A DNA stretch of 31,946 bases from a virus. The DNA lies in the IMG/VR virus record IMGVR_UViG_3300029624_000067, positions 1 to 31,946 of that record, one strand, 5' to 3'. Positions 8,129-14,691 of this stretch are shown piece after piece. Position 1 is the stretch's first letter; every line of letters begins with the position of its first letter. The notes under the pieces were generated by a model. It was not told where the DNA came from and searched no databases. It worked only from the letters and a program-made list of their open reading frames with translations. Position numbers and translations under genes: made by a program.

Positions 8129-10118
8129 CTAACTTGCCGTATATTCGGACGCATCGTGAACCATTTTCACAACACCCGAATTTTGCAGCAGCTTTGCTCC
8201 ATGGTAGAGCGTGGCGCGAGACCAGGACAGATCCTGTTTCCCATCATAATCCACCAGGACCTGCATCTCTTTCGAGTTGGCAGCGTGGCCCATGGCGCTC
8301 TGATGGAACATGAAGCAGGATTCAGACGCGGTCGCGACACCGGGGACGTTTGGATGAACCATCCAGTTAACGCCCATCCAACGACGCATTTGCTTGGCAG
8401 GGCCAGCAAACGGCTTGACTTCAACATAGTCCGAGGAAGCAAACTCGGTGACCTGCATCAGATAGCCTTCAAAGGCCGCACTGATGACAGCGAACATTTT
8501 GTCTTCTTCCCAAAGCGGGACTTCGTTGTTGCCAAGGATCGTGCGCGCCTTGATCACCATATTGAGGCTGGCGGTCACGGCGGAGCCGGTGTCGTTGGTT
8601 GCAGTGTCCAGCTCGTCGAGAATAGTCTCGTCGATATCGCGGTTCAGAACCGCGACGGACGCCATCTGCATGATGCGGCGCTGGTCACCCTGCGACGCAA
8701 AGACGTTGAAAGAAGTACGCTCATCAACCGCAAGTTATTTTTGCGGTTAGACTGTAGCACCCCCCGCAGGGGTTCGCTCGCTCAGTCGTTGCTGGTGGAG
8801 TGATGAAATGCAATCAATTGCTCTGCTTCATCCATCCTCAACCTCTTATTTGTAATAAGGGAGGAAGCCTTCCATCGGATCACATCATCATTCAATGATG
8901 CTTCTACGTTATTCAGAGCGAAATCCGCTAGTATGTTAACGGCGCGTGCTTCTCCAGAAGAGTACACGTATTCTGGTTGTTTTCAACCGTCGAATACGGA
9001 ATAAGACCATTCACACCGCGAGTAACGGCAGAAAGGCCTCCAGACCCGGAGACCAGAAAAATAGCCTGATTTCCTTTGATTACCGCTTCCTGAACACAGC
9101 AGGTGCGAAGCAGTGAGTAGTTCTGCTCGACAACGTGAGCTGTATCTCACGTCAGACTGTCGCTTCACCCGTAGGTGTCTGTCCGCTCAGTCGTTGTTGG
9201 TGATGGAACTTGATCAGTTGCTCTATCGAGTGTCGTTTTAGTCTTGAGTGGCTGACAAGCTTAGGCAGAAATCTCAACGCAAAAGACCGATCTTTCTTGC
9301 CTAGACTTCGCTCCCAAACCATGCAATTCTTTGATTTGGAATGCGGCTTCGTATAACCGCCATGCGCTTTCTGGATAAAAGCCAGGACATCCGCATCGCC
9401 GATGTGACAAGAGGCGTGAACGGCCGCTTGTCTCCGGTAGCATTGCTTGCCTTTGTAGAATCCAGTCTTGCAGATGGCGGATCTATAACTTCCGTTGCCA
9501 TCAAGGTATCCGGCTAGCCATGCCCAGGAAGGATGGTTCTTGGGCTTGAGCGGGCCGGGATCGTAGCGTGACTCCTTGCTGAATTGGCGCAGTTCGTCAC
9601 ATATAGACACTGGTAGAAGCCTACCTCGCATTTCTTTCCAGGTGTCGAACATCCGTTGAAGATGCCTTGCCTTGACCACCATGCTCTTGACAAGTCTTGG
9701 AACCAGTTTTTCAAGATCAGATCTTGAAGTCACTGTCCAGGTCGTGAACTGATGGTTTCGACCGTGCCGTGAAACTGACCCAAGCTTGGTCAGGTCCGGC
9801 AAGCTTTCAACAAAGCCATGCACGTCAATGGCTTCGGATGATGTCAACGTAACCTTCAAACTAAGCGTATAAGCGCTTTCGTCTTTGTTCGGGTTATTGA
9901 AGTTGAACCAGATAGATCCATCGGAATCTATCAGTCCTGCAAGGTATTTCACTAATTCTTCGCCCATCCTATCCCCGTATTGTTGTGGGTAAGGAAGTCT
10001 TCCAGCGGGTTGCTCTTTTATTCAAGAGTTTTCCCGTTATTCAGGACAGATTTGCGCAAGATATTTACGCTGCAACGTGTTCAGCACGGTAATGGTCCAT
10101 AAAGGCTGAGTCAGCCAT
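8129..10118 (-). CDS. Major coat protein, gene split by two group I introns
   Basis: Spliced product of 279 residues from exon 1 (10118-10067, 52 nt), exon 2 (9130-8939, 192 nt) and exon 3 (8724-8129, 596 nt); the total of 840 nt is exactly 280 codons. No single frame covers it. Joined in order, the exons give a sequence that fits a well-known phage coat family: MADSAFMDHYRAEHVAA, then FEQNYSLLR, EAVIKGNQAIFLVSGSGG, AVTRGVNGLIPY, then SFNVFASQGDQRRIMQM, and a C-terminus with GAKLLQNSGVVKM. Codons 18 (Phe) and 82 (Tyr) are each interrupted after their first base. The start has AAAGGAAA upstream. The gene follows a scaffold gene, as usual. The junctions were chosen because each 5' exon ends in T, each intron ends in G, and the protein aligns without gaps to remembered family members. 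They have not been tested experimentally. Confidence 0.88.
8725..8938 (-). ncRNA. Group I intron 2 of the coat gene (214 nt, no intact endonuclease)
   Basis: Seen on the minus strand: the 5' exon ends CCGT and pairs with GCGG at 8928-8925 (P1, with the U-G pair at the splice site). P3 is TTCGCTC (8922-8916) with GAGCGAA (8779-8773). P7 is GACTG (8787-8783) with CAGTC (8754-8750). P8 is a hairpin of ACCCC/GGGGT. P9 is CCGCAA (8746-8741) with TTGCGG (8733-8728). The last base is G. The order P3, P7, P3', P8, P7', P9 is that of group I introns. It shares TGAATAACG after P3 and a following TGGAAGnCTTCC hairpin with intron 1. It holds only a 17-codon endonuclease remnant. Confidence 0.85.
8782..8835 (-). 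pseudogene. LAGLIDADG endonuclease remnant in intron 2
   Basis: A 17-codon frame, ATG 8835 to TGA 8782. Its end, EQLIAFHH, aligns with the EQLIKFHH near the C-terminus of the intron 1 endonuclease, and its ATGG(A/G)TGAAGAA-like start sits at the same place after AGG as the intact gene's start. This looks like an internal deletion that joined the first codons to the last few. The motifs needed for catalysis are absent. Confidence 0.7.
9131..10066 (-). ncRNA. Group I intron 1 of the coat gene (936 nt, encodes endonuclease)
   Basis: The 5' exon ends GCGT and pairs with GCGC at 10057-10054 (P1, U-G at the splice site). P3 is TCTGTCC (10050-10044) with GGACAGA (9184-9178). P7 is GACTG (9192-9188) with CAGTC (9159-9155). 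P8 is a CACC/GGTG hairpin. P9 is CGTGAG (9151-9146) with CTCACG (9139-9134). The last base is G. The endonuclease gene fills the space between the 5' core and P7, and its final codons and stop overlap the 3' core, including the P7' strand. Confidence 0.88.
9152..9967 (-). CDS. LAGLIDADG homing endonuclease (intron-encoded)
   Basis: 271 residues from ATG 9967, preceded by GGGGATAGG. Two LAGLIDADG motifs place it among single-chain homing endonucleases: YLAGLIDSDGS at residues 9-18 and WLAGYLDGNGS at 150-160. Such enzymes cut an intronless allele of the host gene and let the intron copy itself in. In motif 1 the catalytic Asp is present (DSDG); in motif 2 the equivalent position is Asn (DGNG), so one of the two active-site acids is lost. 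The length is normal for a two-motif enzyme. The gene lies wholly inside intron 1 and its stop TGA overlaps the intron core. It might also act as a maturase; nothing in the sequence decides this. Confidence 0.9.
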   Translation of the reverse strand: MGEELVKYLAGLIDSDGSIWFNFNNPNKDESAYTLSLKVTLTSSEAIDVHGFVESLPDLTKLGSVSRHGRNHQFTTWTVTSRSDLEKLVPRLVKSMVVKARHLQRMFDTWKEMRGRLLPVSICDELRQFSKESRYDPGPLKPKNHPSWAWLAGYLDGNGSYRSAICKTGFYKGKQCYRRQAAVHASCHIGDADVLAFIQKAHGGYTKPHSKSKNCMVWERSLGKKDRSFALRFLPKLVSHSRLKRHSIEQLIKFHHQQRLSGQTPTGEATV

Positions 10119-10350
10119 GGGATCATTTCCTTTGAACAATTGCTGATTGAGGGTTCGAGCCTTCGGGAGAGGGTGGCCGAGCGCCTGGCATGGCCTCATG
10201 AATGCGGGGTGGCCGTCATGGACGGGGCCGCTAAAGGCGACAGGCTTCGGGGCTTTCCTTTTGGCGATAAGGTGCTGGTCTTTGAGTGCGGGGCTGCCGG
10301 AATGCAGGGTGGCCGCGAAGATCAGCGGATCACTTGAAAAGTGACTAACA
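10119..10350. other. Gene-free leader upstream of the coat gene
   Basis: No supported gene in this stretch between the scaffold terminator and the coat start. It contains a 16-nt direct repeat with one mismatch, GAATGC(A/G)GGGTGGCCG, at 10200-10215 and 10300-10315, exactly 100 bp apart. A third partial copy (GGGTGGCCG) lies at 10171-10179. A perfect small hairpin TCACTT-GAA-AAGTGA lies at 10330-10344. The coat ribosome-binding site is AAAGGAAA at the right of the start. No clear promoter was found. Confidence 0.55.
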
Positions 10351-10390
10351 GGAAAAGGGACGGGACCGCTTTGAATGCCTGTGCGGCCCC
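10351..10390 (-). terminator. Terminator after scaffold gene
   Basis: Just after the scaffold stop, the minus-strand RNA can form an 8-bp stem GGGGCCGC/GCGGTCCC (one G-U pair), with CCTTTTCC a few bases downstream. The plus-strand version would have an A-C mismatch, so the fold suits leftward transcription. The T run is short, so read-through to the coat gene is likely. Confidence 0.55.
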
Positions 10391-10398
10391 GGTCAGTT

Positions 10399-11607
10399 TC
10401 AGGCGGCGCGAGTGCGTCGCTGGGTGGTTGCTTGTTCTTTTCGTTTGAGTTCGAGAAGCTCGTCGGCGAGGCCTTCCCGGTAATAACGGTTGATGTCGTT
10501 GCTGCGGATGTCCTCGATTTCCTTGATGCGGTCCTGCGATTTGACCCGCGCATCGCCAGAGACCATGGCTCCGTCGCCATATTCGTATTTGGCGAGCGTA
10601 ATCAGCGCATTGGCGACGCCAGGATCGGAGGTGACGCGCCGCCAAGTGCCGCTGTCTGTGTCGTAATAGCGCGCGCCGATCAGCTTGGTGCCGGCTTCGT
10701 CGCTGAAGATTTCATCGTCCTTGAGCAGGCGCTCCATCAACTTCATGTGCGGCTTGAACTCGGACACGCCATATTGCGTGCGGATAGCGTCGTGGCACGC
10801 TTCCCGGTCTTCCTTGTCGACCTGAGCCAGCGTTTCTTCCATATCCTCTTCGATCTTCTGCTGCTGCTGGACCTGCCAGCGGACAAGCTCGTCGACGGTG
10901 CCCTGATCGAGATTGCGCTTATGGGCAACCTGCTTGAACTCGTCGAGCAGAGGCTGATCCTTCTCGGTCCACTCGTGGCCAGGGACTTTGGGAATATCAT
11001 AGGCGTCCGGCTTTTCAGGCAGACCGTTTTCCTTGCGCCATGCGGCGACTTCTTCCTCGCTGGCGTCTTCGGACAACTTCTGCTTGTACTGGCCGGAGCG
11101 AAGCTTGTCCTGCGCGGCGATGCCCCGGATGATAGCGTCATCAAGGCTCTTGGAGCGCTTGAGTTCGTTCATCAGCGCTTTCTCGCGCTTCTCCAGCTTG
11201 GATGCGGTCAGCTGATCCTTGAGCGGGGCGAGGATCTTCTCCACGATACGCTCGCGCCATTTGGCCTCTGACTCTTCGGCCTTGTCGTCTTCGGACTGAT
11301 CGCCGTCTTTGTCGTCGGTCTCGCCATCATCCGACTTGCTCTCTTCAGCCTTTGCCTTGTCCTTGTCCGGGTCAGGCTGGGCTTCAGCATCGTCATCGCC
11401 AAGATCGTCGAGCACGCTGACGGACTTGGCTTTCTCGGCGGCCTTTTCGTCGACGGACTTGGCCTCGCCCTTGCCGTCTTCAGACTTTGCATCAGCGCCT
11501 TTAGCGCCTTGCTCGGTTGTCTCGGCGGATGTGTCGTCGGTGCCTGGACCTGCATTCTCTTCATCTACCAGATCCAGGTCCTTCTGTGTCAATTGATCGT
11601 TGGTCAT
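10399..11607 (-). CDS. Scaffolding protein
   Basis: 402 residues. The first about 120 residues are extremely rich in Asp, Glu, Lys and Ser and look disordered. A middle helical region follows (WRERIVEKILAPLKDQL, then long charged helices). Residues about 200-240 include AWRKENGLPEKPDAYDI, a pattern often seen in phage scaffold proteins. The C-terminal region is helical and ends with a basic Arg/Thr tail, the usual coat-binding feature of scaffolds. It lies directly upstream of the coat gene and overlaps the preceding small gene by 4 bp. In the cell it would guide procapsid assembly and then leave or be degraded. Confidence 0.85.
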   Translation of the reverse strand: MTNDQLTQKDLDLVDEENAGPGTDDTSAETTEQGAKGADAKSEDGKGEAKSVDEKAAEKAKSVSVLDDLGDDDAEAQPDPDKDKAKAEESKSDDGETDDKDGDQSEDDKAEESEAKWRERIVEKILAPLKDQLTASKLEKREKALMNELKRSKSLDDAIIRGIAAQDKLRSGQYKQKLSEDASEEEVAAWRKENGLPEKPDAYDIPKVPGHEWTEKDQPLLDEFKQVAHKRNLDQGTVDELVRWQVQQQQKIEEDMEETLAQVDKEDREACHDAIRTQYGVSEFKPHMKLMERLLKDDEIFSDEAGTKLIGARYYDTDSGTWRRVTSDPGVANALITLAKYEYGDGAMVSGDARVKSQDRIKEIEDIRSNDINRYYREGLADELLELKRKEQATTQRRTRAA

Positions 11608-11786
11608 GCGGGCTTGGCCTCAATTTTCTCCAGATTGGCCATCATGGCCTTGCGTTTTTCCATTGCCGCTTTTTTGCGGGCTGGATCTTTCTTGATCTTT
11701 TCAGCCTCGACGAGCGTGCGGAGATCGGCCTCGGCCTGGTAATCCTTCTCCATCTTCTTCATCTCGGCTTTGCTCATTTCCATCAT
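11604..11786 (-). CDS. Small Lys/Met/Glu-rich phage protein
   Basis: 60 residues, almost entirely a charged amphipathic helix (KKMEKDYQAEADLRTLVEAE, then KK and RK clusters). It has a coupled start (ATGATG overlapping the upstream stop) and a 4-bp overlap with the scaffold gene. A second in-frame ATG at 11783 is equally possible as the start. No function is recognised; the setting suggests a head assembly accessory. Confidence 0.7.
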   Translation of the reverse strand: MMEMSKAEMKKMEKDYQAEADLRTLVEAEKIKKDPARKKAAMEKRKAMMANLEKIEAKPA

Positions 11787-12130
11787 GATGAGGCGGCCTT
11801 TCTACGGGTGCGGCGCGTCTGTGTCGGCGCCTGTTGCGGTTGCGGCGTGAACTCGGAGCGGAGCAGCTTGCGGATCATCAGGCCAACGAAGCGTTTGCCC
11901 TCGGCAAAGATGCCATCGCGCTCGCTGTCCGGACGGTAGGAGAGATCGTTGAACTCGTCGGACGTGCCGGTCACATACATGAGGTAGCGCCAGAACAGTT
12001 TCTGCTGGCCTTCATTGGCATTACCCTCGGCGACGGCGCGGATGGCATAAGTGACCTGCTCGTCGTGCCAGGGCGGTAGCCATGGTCTCTCGCGCGGCCG
12101 CCATGGCAGCGCGTCCTTGATCTTTTGCAT
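11783..12130 (-). CDS. Bbp19-like phage head-region protein
   Basis: 115 residues. It shows a conserved pattern known from podophages near the coat gene: an Arg/Pro/Trp-rich N-terminus (WRPRERPWLPPW), IRAVAEGNANEGQQKLFWRYL, YVTGTSDEFNDLSYRPDSE, and FAEGKRFVGLMIRKLL. The same pattern characterises Bbp19-type proteins of Bordetella phage BPP-1 relatives, as far as I recall. The basic C-terminal tail (RRTRRK) may contact nucleic acid or acidic partners. Molecular role unknown. It overlaps the next small gene by a few bases. Confidence 0.7.
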   Translation of the reverse strand: MQKIKDALPWRPRERPWLPPWHDEQVTYAIRAVAEGNANEGQQKLFWRYLMYVTGTSDEFNDLSYRPDSERDGIFAEGKRFVGLMIRKLLRSEFTPQPQQAPTQTRRTRRKAASS

Positions 12131-12145
12131 GAGATGTCCTGAATT

Positions 12146-13141
12146 TTACGCAGCCAATGCCAGGATCAGCATCAGGGCTTCTTCTTCATCATCGGCTTCG
12201 GCGATCGGATCGGGAAGCCCGGCGATAACGGCGTCGAGATCGATGGCCCCTTCTTCATCCGGCGGGGTGACCGTGACGGTGTCGGCCTCTTCCGGCCACT
12301 CGCCGACTTTGATAACGTGAGTTCGAGGTTTGCGCTTGGGCTTTTTGAGCTTGGCGATGAGCAGGTCTTCCGGCGGTTGCCAGAACCCGCCGCCGCCCGA
12401 TCCACCCTGAACCGTCGTAACCGGAATTTCCGGAATAATCGCATCGGAGACAGCTTCACTTGCCGCAAGGCCGCTTGCCAAAGCGTCGGCGTCGATGGTC
12501 GCTTCACCGACGGCTTCGACCGCGGCAATGCCGGACGCCAACGCCGCCACATCGACACTGGCATCGCCGACGGCATCATTGCTGGATGCGCCCGTCGATA
12601 ACGCATCGGCCTTGCCACTTTCGCTTTCGGCTTCGGCGCTGGCAAGGCCGGATGACAATGCATCGCTATCTGCTATCGCATCACTGACGGCTTCGTTGCT
12701 TGAGACCGCCGATGTTAGAGCATCGCTATCCGCGGTCGCCTCACCAGTGGCTTCATTTGCTGAGACGCCTGACGACAGACCGGCCATATCTGACGATGCG
12801 TCGGAGACAGCTTCATTGCTGGATGCTGCCGATGTCAGCGCATCGCTATCGACATTGGCAGCGCCAACACCCTCATTGACAGAAGAAGCCGATGCGCTGA
12901 CATCGGCTTCTGCACTAACCTCAGAGACAGCTTCGTTGAAAGATGCGCCGGATGATAACGCATCAGCCTCGGTTATCTCTCCCTCAGATTGAACATAGAG
13001 AACCTCCGCCGCCAGCTGTGCAAGCCGGGCGTCAGCATTCTCCTGAAGGAGAACTTCGACTGATGCCTGTGCAAGCCGGGCGTCAGCATCTTCCTGAAGA
13101 AGAACCTCAACTGATACCTGTGCAAGACGAGCATCGGCCAT
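12146..13141 (-). CDS. Repeat-rich virion-associated protein
   Basis: 331 residues in three parts. Residues 2-52 are three 17-residue repeats of the type ADARLAQxSVEVLLQE(D/N); an ARLxQLxxEVL pattern is common in phage structural proteins. Residues about 58-236 are nine copies of a 20-residue Ser/Ala/Asp-rich repeat (consensus like xDSDALTSAxSSNEAVSDAx). The rest has a Gly-rich linker (GGSGGGGFWQPPEDLL), a basic patch (KKPKRKPRTH) and an acidic end. It is probably an extended fibrous virion component. Repeat number could vary through slippage. No enzymatic function is visible. Confidence 0.72.
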   Translation of the reverse strand: MADARLAQVSVEVLLQEDADARLAQASVEVLLQENADARLAQLAAEVLYVQSEGEITEADALSSGASFNEAVSEVSAEADVSASASSVNEGVGAANVDSDALTSAASSNEAVSDASSDMAGLSSGVSANEATGEATADSDALTSAVSSNEAVSDAIADSDALSSGLASAEAESESGKADALSTGASSNDAVGDASVDVAALASGIAAVEAVGEATIDADALASGLAASEAVSDAIIPEIPVTTVQGGSGGGGFWQPPEDLLIAKLKKPKRKPRTHVIKVGEWPEEADTVTVTPPDEEGAIDLDAVIAGLPDPIAEADDEEEALMLILALAA

Positions 13142-13152
13142 CTAGCGGAGCC

Positions 13153-14220
13153 TCAAGTCGAGCGCTTTTCTATGCCGAACTGGGCAGAGTCTATTCCGCT
13201 TTGCGTCCATGCAGCCGTTGTCGCCGGATCAAGCGTGAAAGCTTGCTGATAAAGAGCATAGGATACGCCTTCACTGACCTTGTCCGAACCATTGGTCGTG
13301 GTCGATGAACTCTTGGCATTCAGCCTGAAGCCTTCGGCGCCTGCGCCGTCAAGGGCAACATGCCCAGAAACAACGGCTGCCTTGATAGACGAAACCGTAG
13401 CTGACATATTGCCGAAGGCATAAAGATCAGCATTGCCATCCGTGCCAGAGCCAACATAGTCGGACGTGTCACGAGCCGTTTCGTCGATCAACTGATAATT
13501 ATCAGTTGAGTCAGCATCAGAGCCAACCCATTGAGACGAATCGCCATTGCCATTTGGGCGAAGCGTCTCAATGCGGTAAACAGAGCCGAGCTCGCCGGTA
13601 AAGCTATCCCCTGCATTGTCGTCCCAGATTATGATATCATCAATGGTCATGTCGGTTTGCGGCCCAGTAAAAACAATAACATTCGTGCTGATTGTTCCGC
13701 TGACATATGTATCGACCGACGTCGAATCGACCTCCGCGACGCCATCGACTAGGATCTTCAGCGTCCCCGTGTCCGCAATAACAATATGAAATTCCAGAAA
13801 TCGCCATGTACCGTCGCAAACATTCGTTGTCGTCTCGGAGCCGGAAACATTTAAAATCGAGCCATAGGCTGTAAATTGCAAGGTTCCAGATGAAGTTACT
13901 TCACATTGAAGGTTGGAGGTACCCTCGTCAGAATCAGCCTCCCATATTGCAAACAATTGATCGTCACCTCCGGGCGCAGATGAACTTTTGAACCAGAATG
14001 CAATACGGATTTCATCTTCGCCAGTCGTGCCGGCTTCGCGGATACGCTTTACAAGATCAATGTCGTCATCCTGGCATTGCAGCGCGCCGCCGCCATCAAC
14101 GCCGCCCGTTGTTTGAACCGTCCAATTCGTTCCACCGGTTGCCGCAACAGTGTCCCAGCGATCTGTAATATCGGAGTCCGCCGAGTAGTTGTCCATCCCG
14201 TCCATAAACAGCAGAGCCAT
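13153..14220 (-). CDS. LamG/concanavalin-like structural protein
   Basis: 355 residues. The N-terminus (MALLFMDGMDNY..., then a DRWD and GGGALQC pattern) and the following strands (IRIAFWFKSSSAP, WRFLEFHIVIADTGTLKILVDG, MTIDDIIIWDD) look like a LamG/concanavalin-type jelly-roll of about 200 residues. A C-terminal beta region follows (YRIETLRPNGNGDSSQWVGS). Such domains bind sugars or form virion decorations. It lies between connector and scaffold genes, so it is probably an exposed virion protein. The Trp, Phe and Asp-rich positions fit a carbohydrate-binding surface but no site can be proved here. Confidence 0.68.
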   Translation of the reverse strand: MALLFMDGMDNYSADSDITDRWDTVAATGGTNWTVQTTGGVDGGGALQCQDDDIDLVKRIREAGTTGEDEIRIAFWFKSSSAPGGDDQLFAIWEADSDEGTSNLQCEVTSSGTLQFTAYGSILNVSGSETTTNVCDGTWRFLEFHIVIADTGTLKILVDGVAEVDSTSVDTYVSGTISTNVIVFTGPQTDMTIDDIIIWDDNAGDSFTGELGSVYRIETLRPNGNGDSSQWVGSDADSTDNYQLIDETARDTSDYVGSGTDGNADLYAFGNMSATVSSIKAAVVSGHVALDGAGAEGFRLNAKSSSTTTNGSDKVSEGVSYALYQQAFTLDPATTAAWTQSGIDSAQFGIEKRST

Positions 14221-14221
14221 C

Positions 14222-14686
14222 TCAGTCTTCCCTGATCGAGCTGCCAGTCGTCAGACGCGGCGTCACACCATTGGCAACCGAGATGTTCGGCGTAACCGTG
14301 CCGTAATAGAGGATCTGCCCACCTGTCGTTGACGAGGTCAGGCCGACCGAGAAGTGCGTGACCGTCTCGGAGCCGCCCGACGCCTGCGGGAAAGCAATCG
14401 CATCGACAGGCGCAACGGTTGCCCCATCCGTCGTCCCCGTCGTCACGGACCAGCCGCCCGTCGAGGTCGAACGCGTCGTCGCCACGCGAGCGTAATCCGT
14501 ATAGGTGGATTCGTTGGTGCCTTGCTGGCCGGTCTCATCCGGAGACGCCGTATGCAGCGCAACCCAGAGATCGGTAGCTGCCGAGGATGCGGCGTTGCTG
14601 GCGACATAAGCGCCACTTTGGCCGATATCGCCAGCGTTGAAGATCAATTGCAGCAATTGCTGCTCAGTGGTATTGGTTTTCGACAC
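14222..14686 (-). CDS. Conserved phage structural protein
   Basis: 154 residues. Recognisable pattern: an N-terminal helix (QQLLQLIFNAG), then DLWVALHTASPDETGQQGTN, a YTDYARVATTR strand, then AIAFPQASGGSETVTHFSVG and ILYYGTVTPNISVANGVTPRL. Proteins with this LWVALHTADP...YARV...YYG pattern are common minor structural proteins in phages. The gene starts 6 bp after the connector gene ends. Exact role unknown. Confidence 0.7.
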   Translation of the reverse strand: MSKTNTTEQQLLQLIFNAGDIGQSGAYVASNAASSAATDLWVALHTASPDETGQQGTNESTYTDYARVATTRSTSTGGWSVTTGTTDGATVAPVDAIAFPQASGGSETVTHFSVGLTSSTTGGQILYYGTVTPNISVANGVTPRLTTGSSIRED

Positions 14687-14691
14687 TTGAG

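Noticed and set aside
8782-8967. 61-codon frame taken as a separate small gene
   Set aside because: It starts inside coat exon 2 in another frame; only its end is explained, as an endonuclease remnant within intron 2.
8725-10066. Inteins instead of introns
   Set aside because: The coat frame has stops just inside both inserts (TAA at the exon 1 junction, TAG in intron 2) and the endonuclease frame is not continuous with the exons; RNA pairings explain the inserts.
10141-10200. tRNA-like words (GGTTCGAGCC and GGAGAGGGTGGCCGAG) upstream of the coat gene
   Set aside because: No acceptor stem closes and no anticodon arm can be drawn on either strand.
10065-10580. Open frame extending the coat N-terminus far upstream
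   Set aside because: It crosses the scaffold gene in another frame and a terminator; the ATG at 10118 has a ribosome site and matches the family start.
12146-13141. CRISPR-like array from regular 60-bp repeats
   Set aside because: The repeats are diverged protein-coding units in one frame without spacers of constant length.
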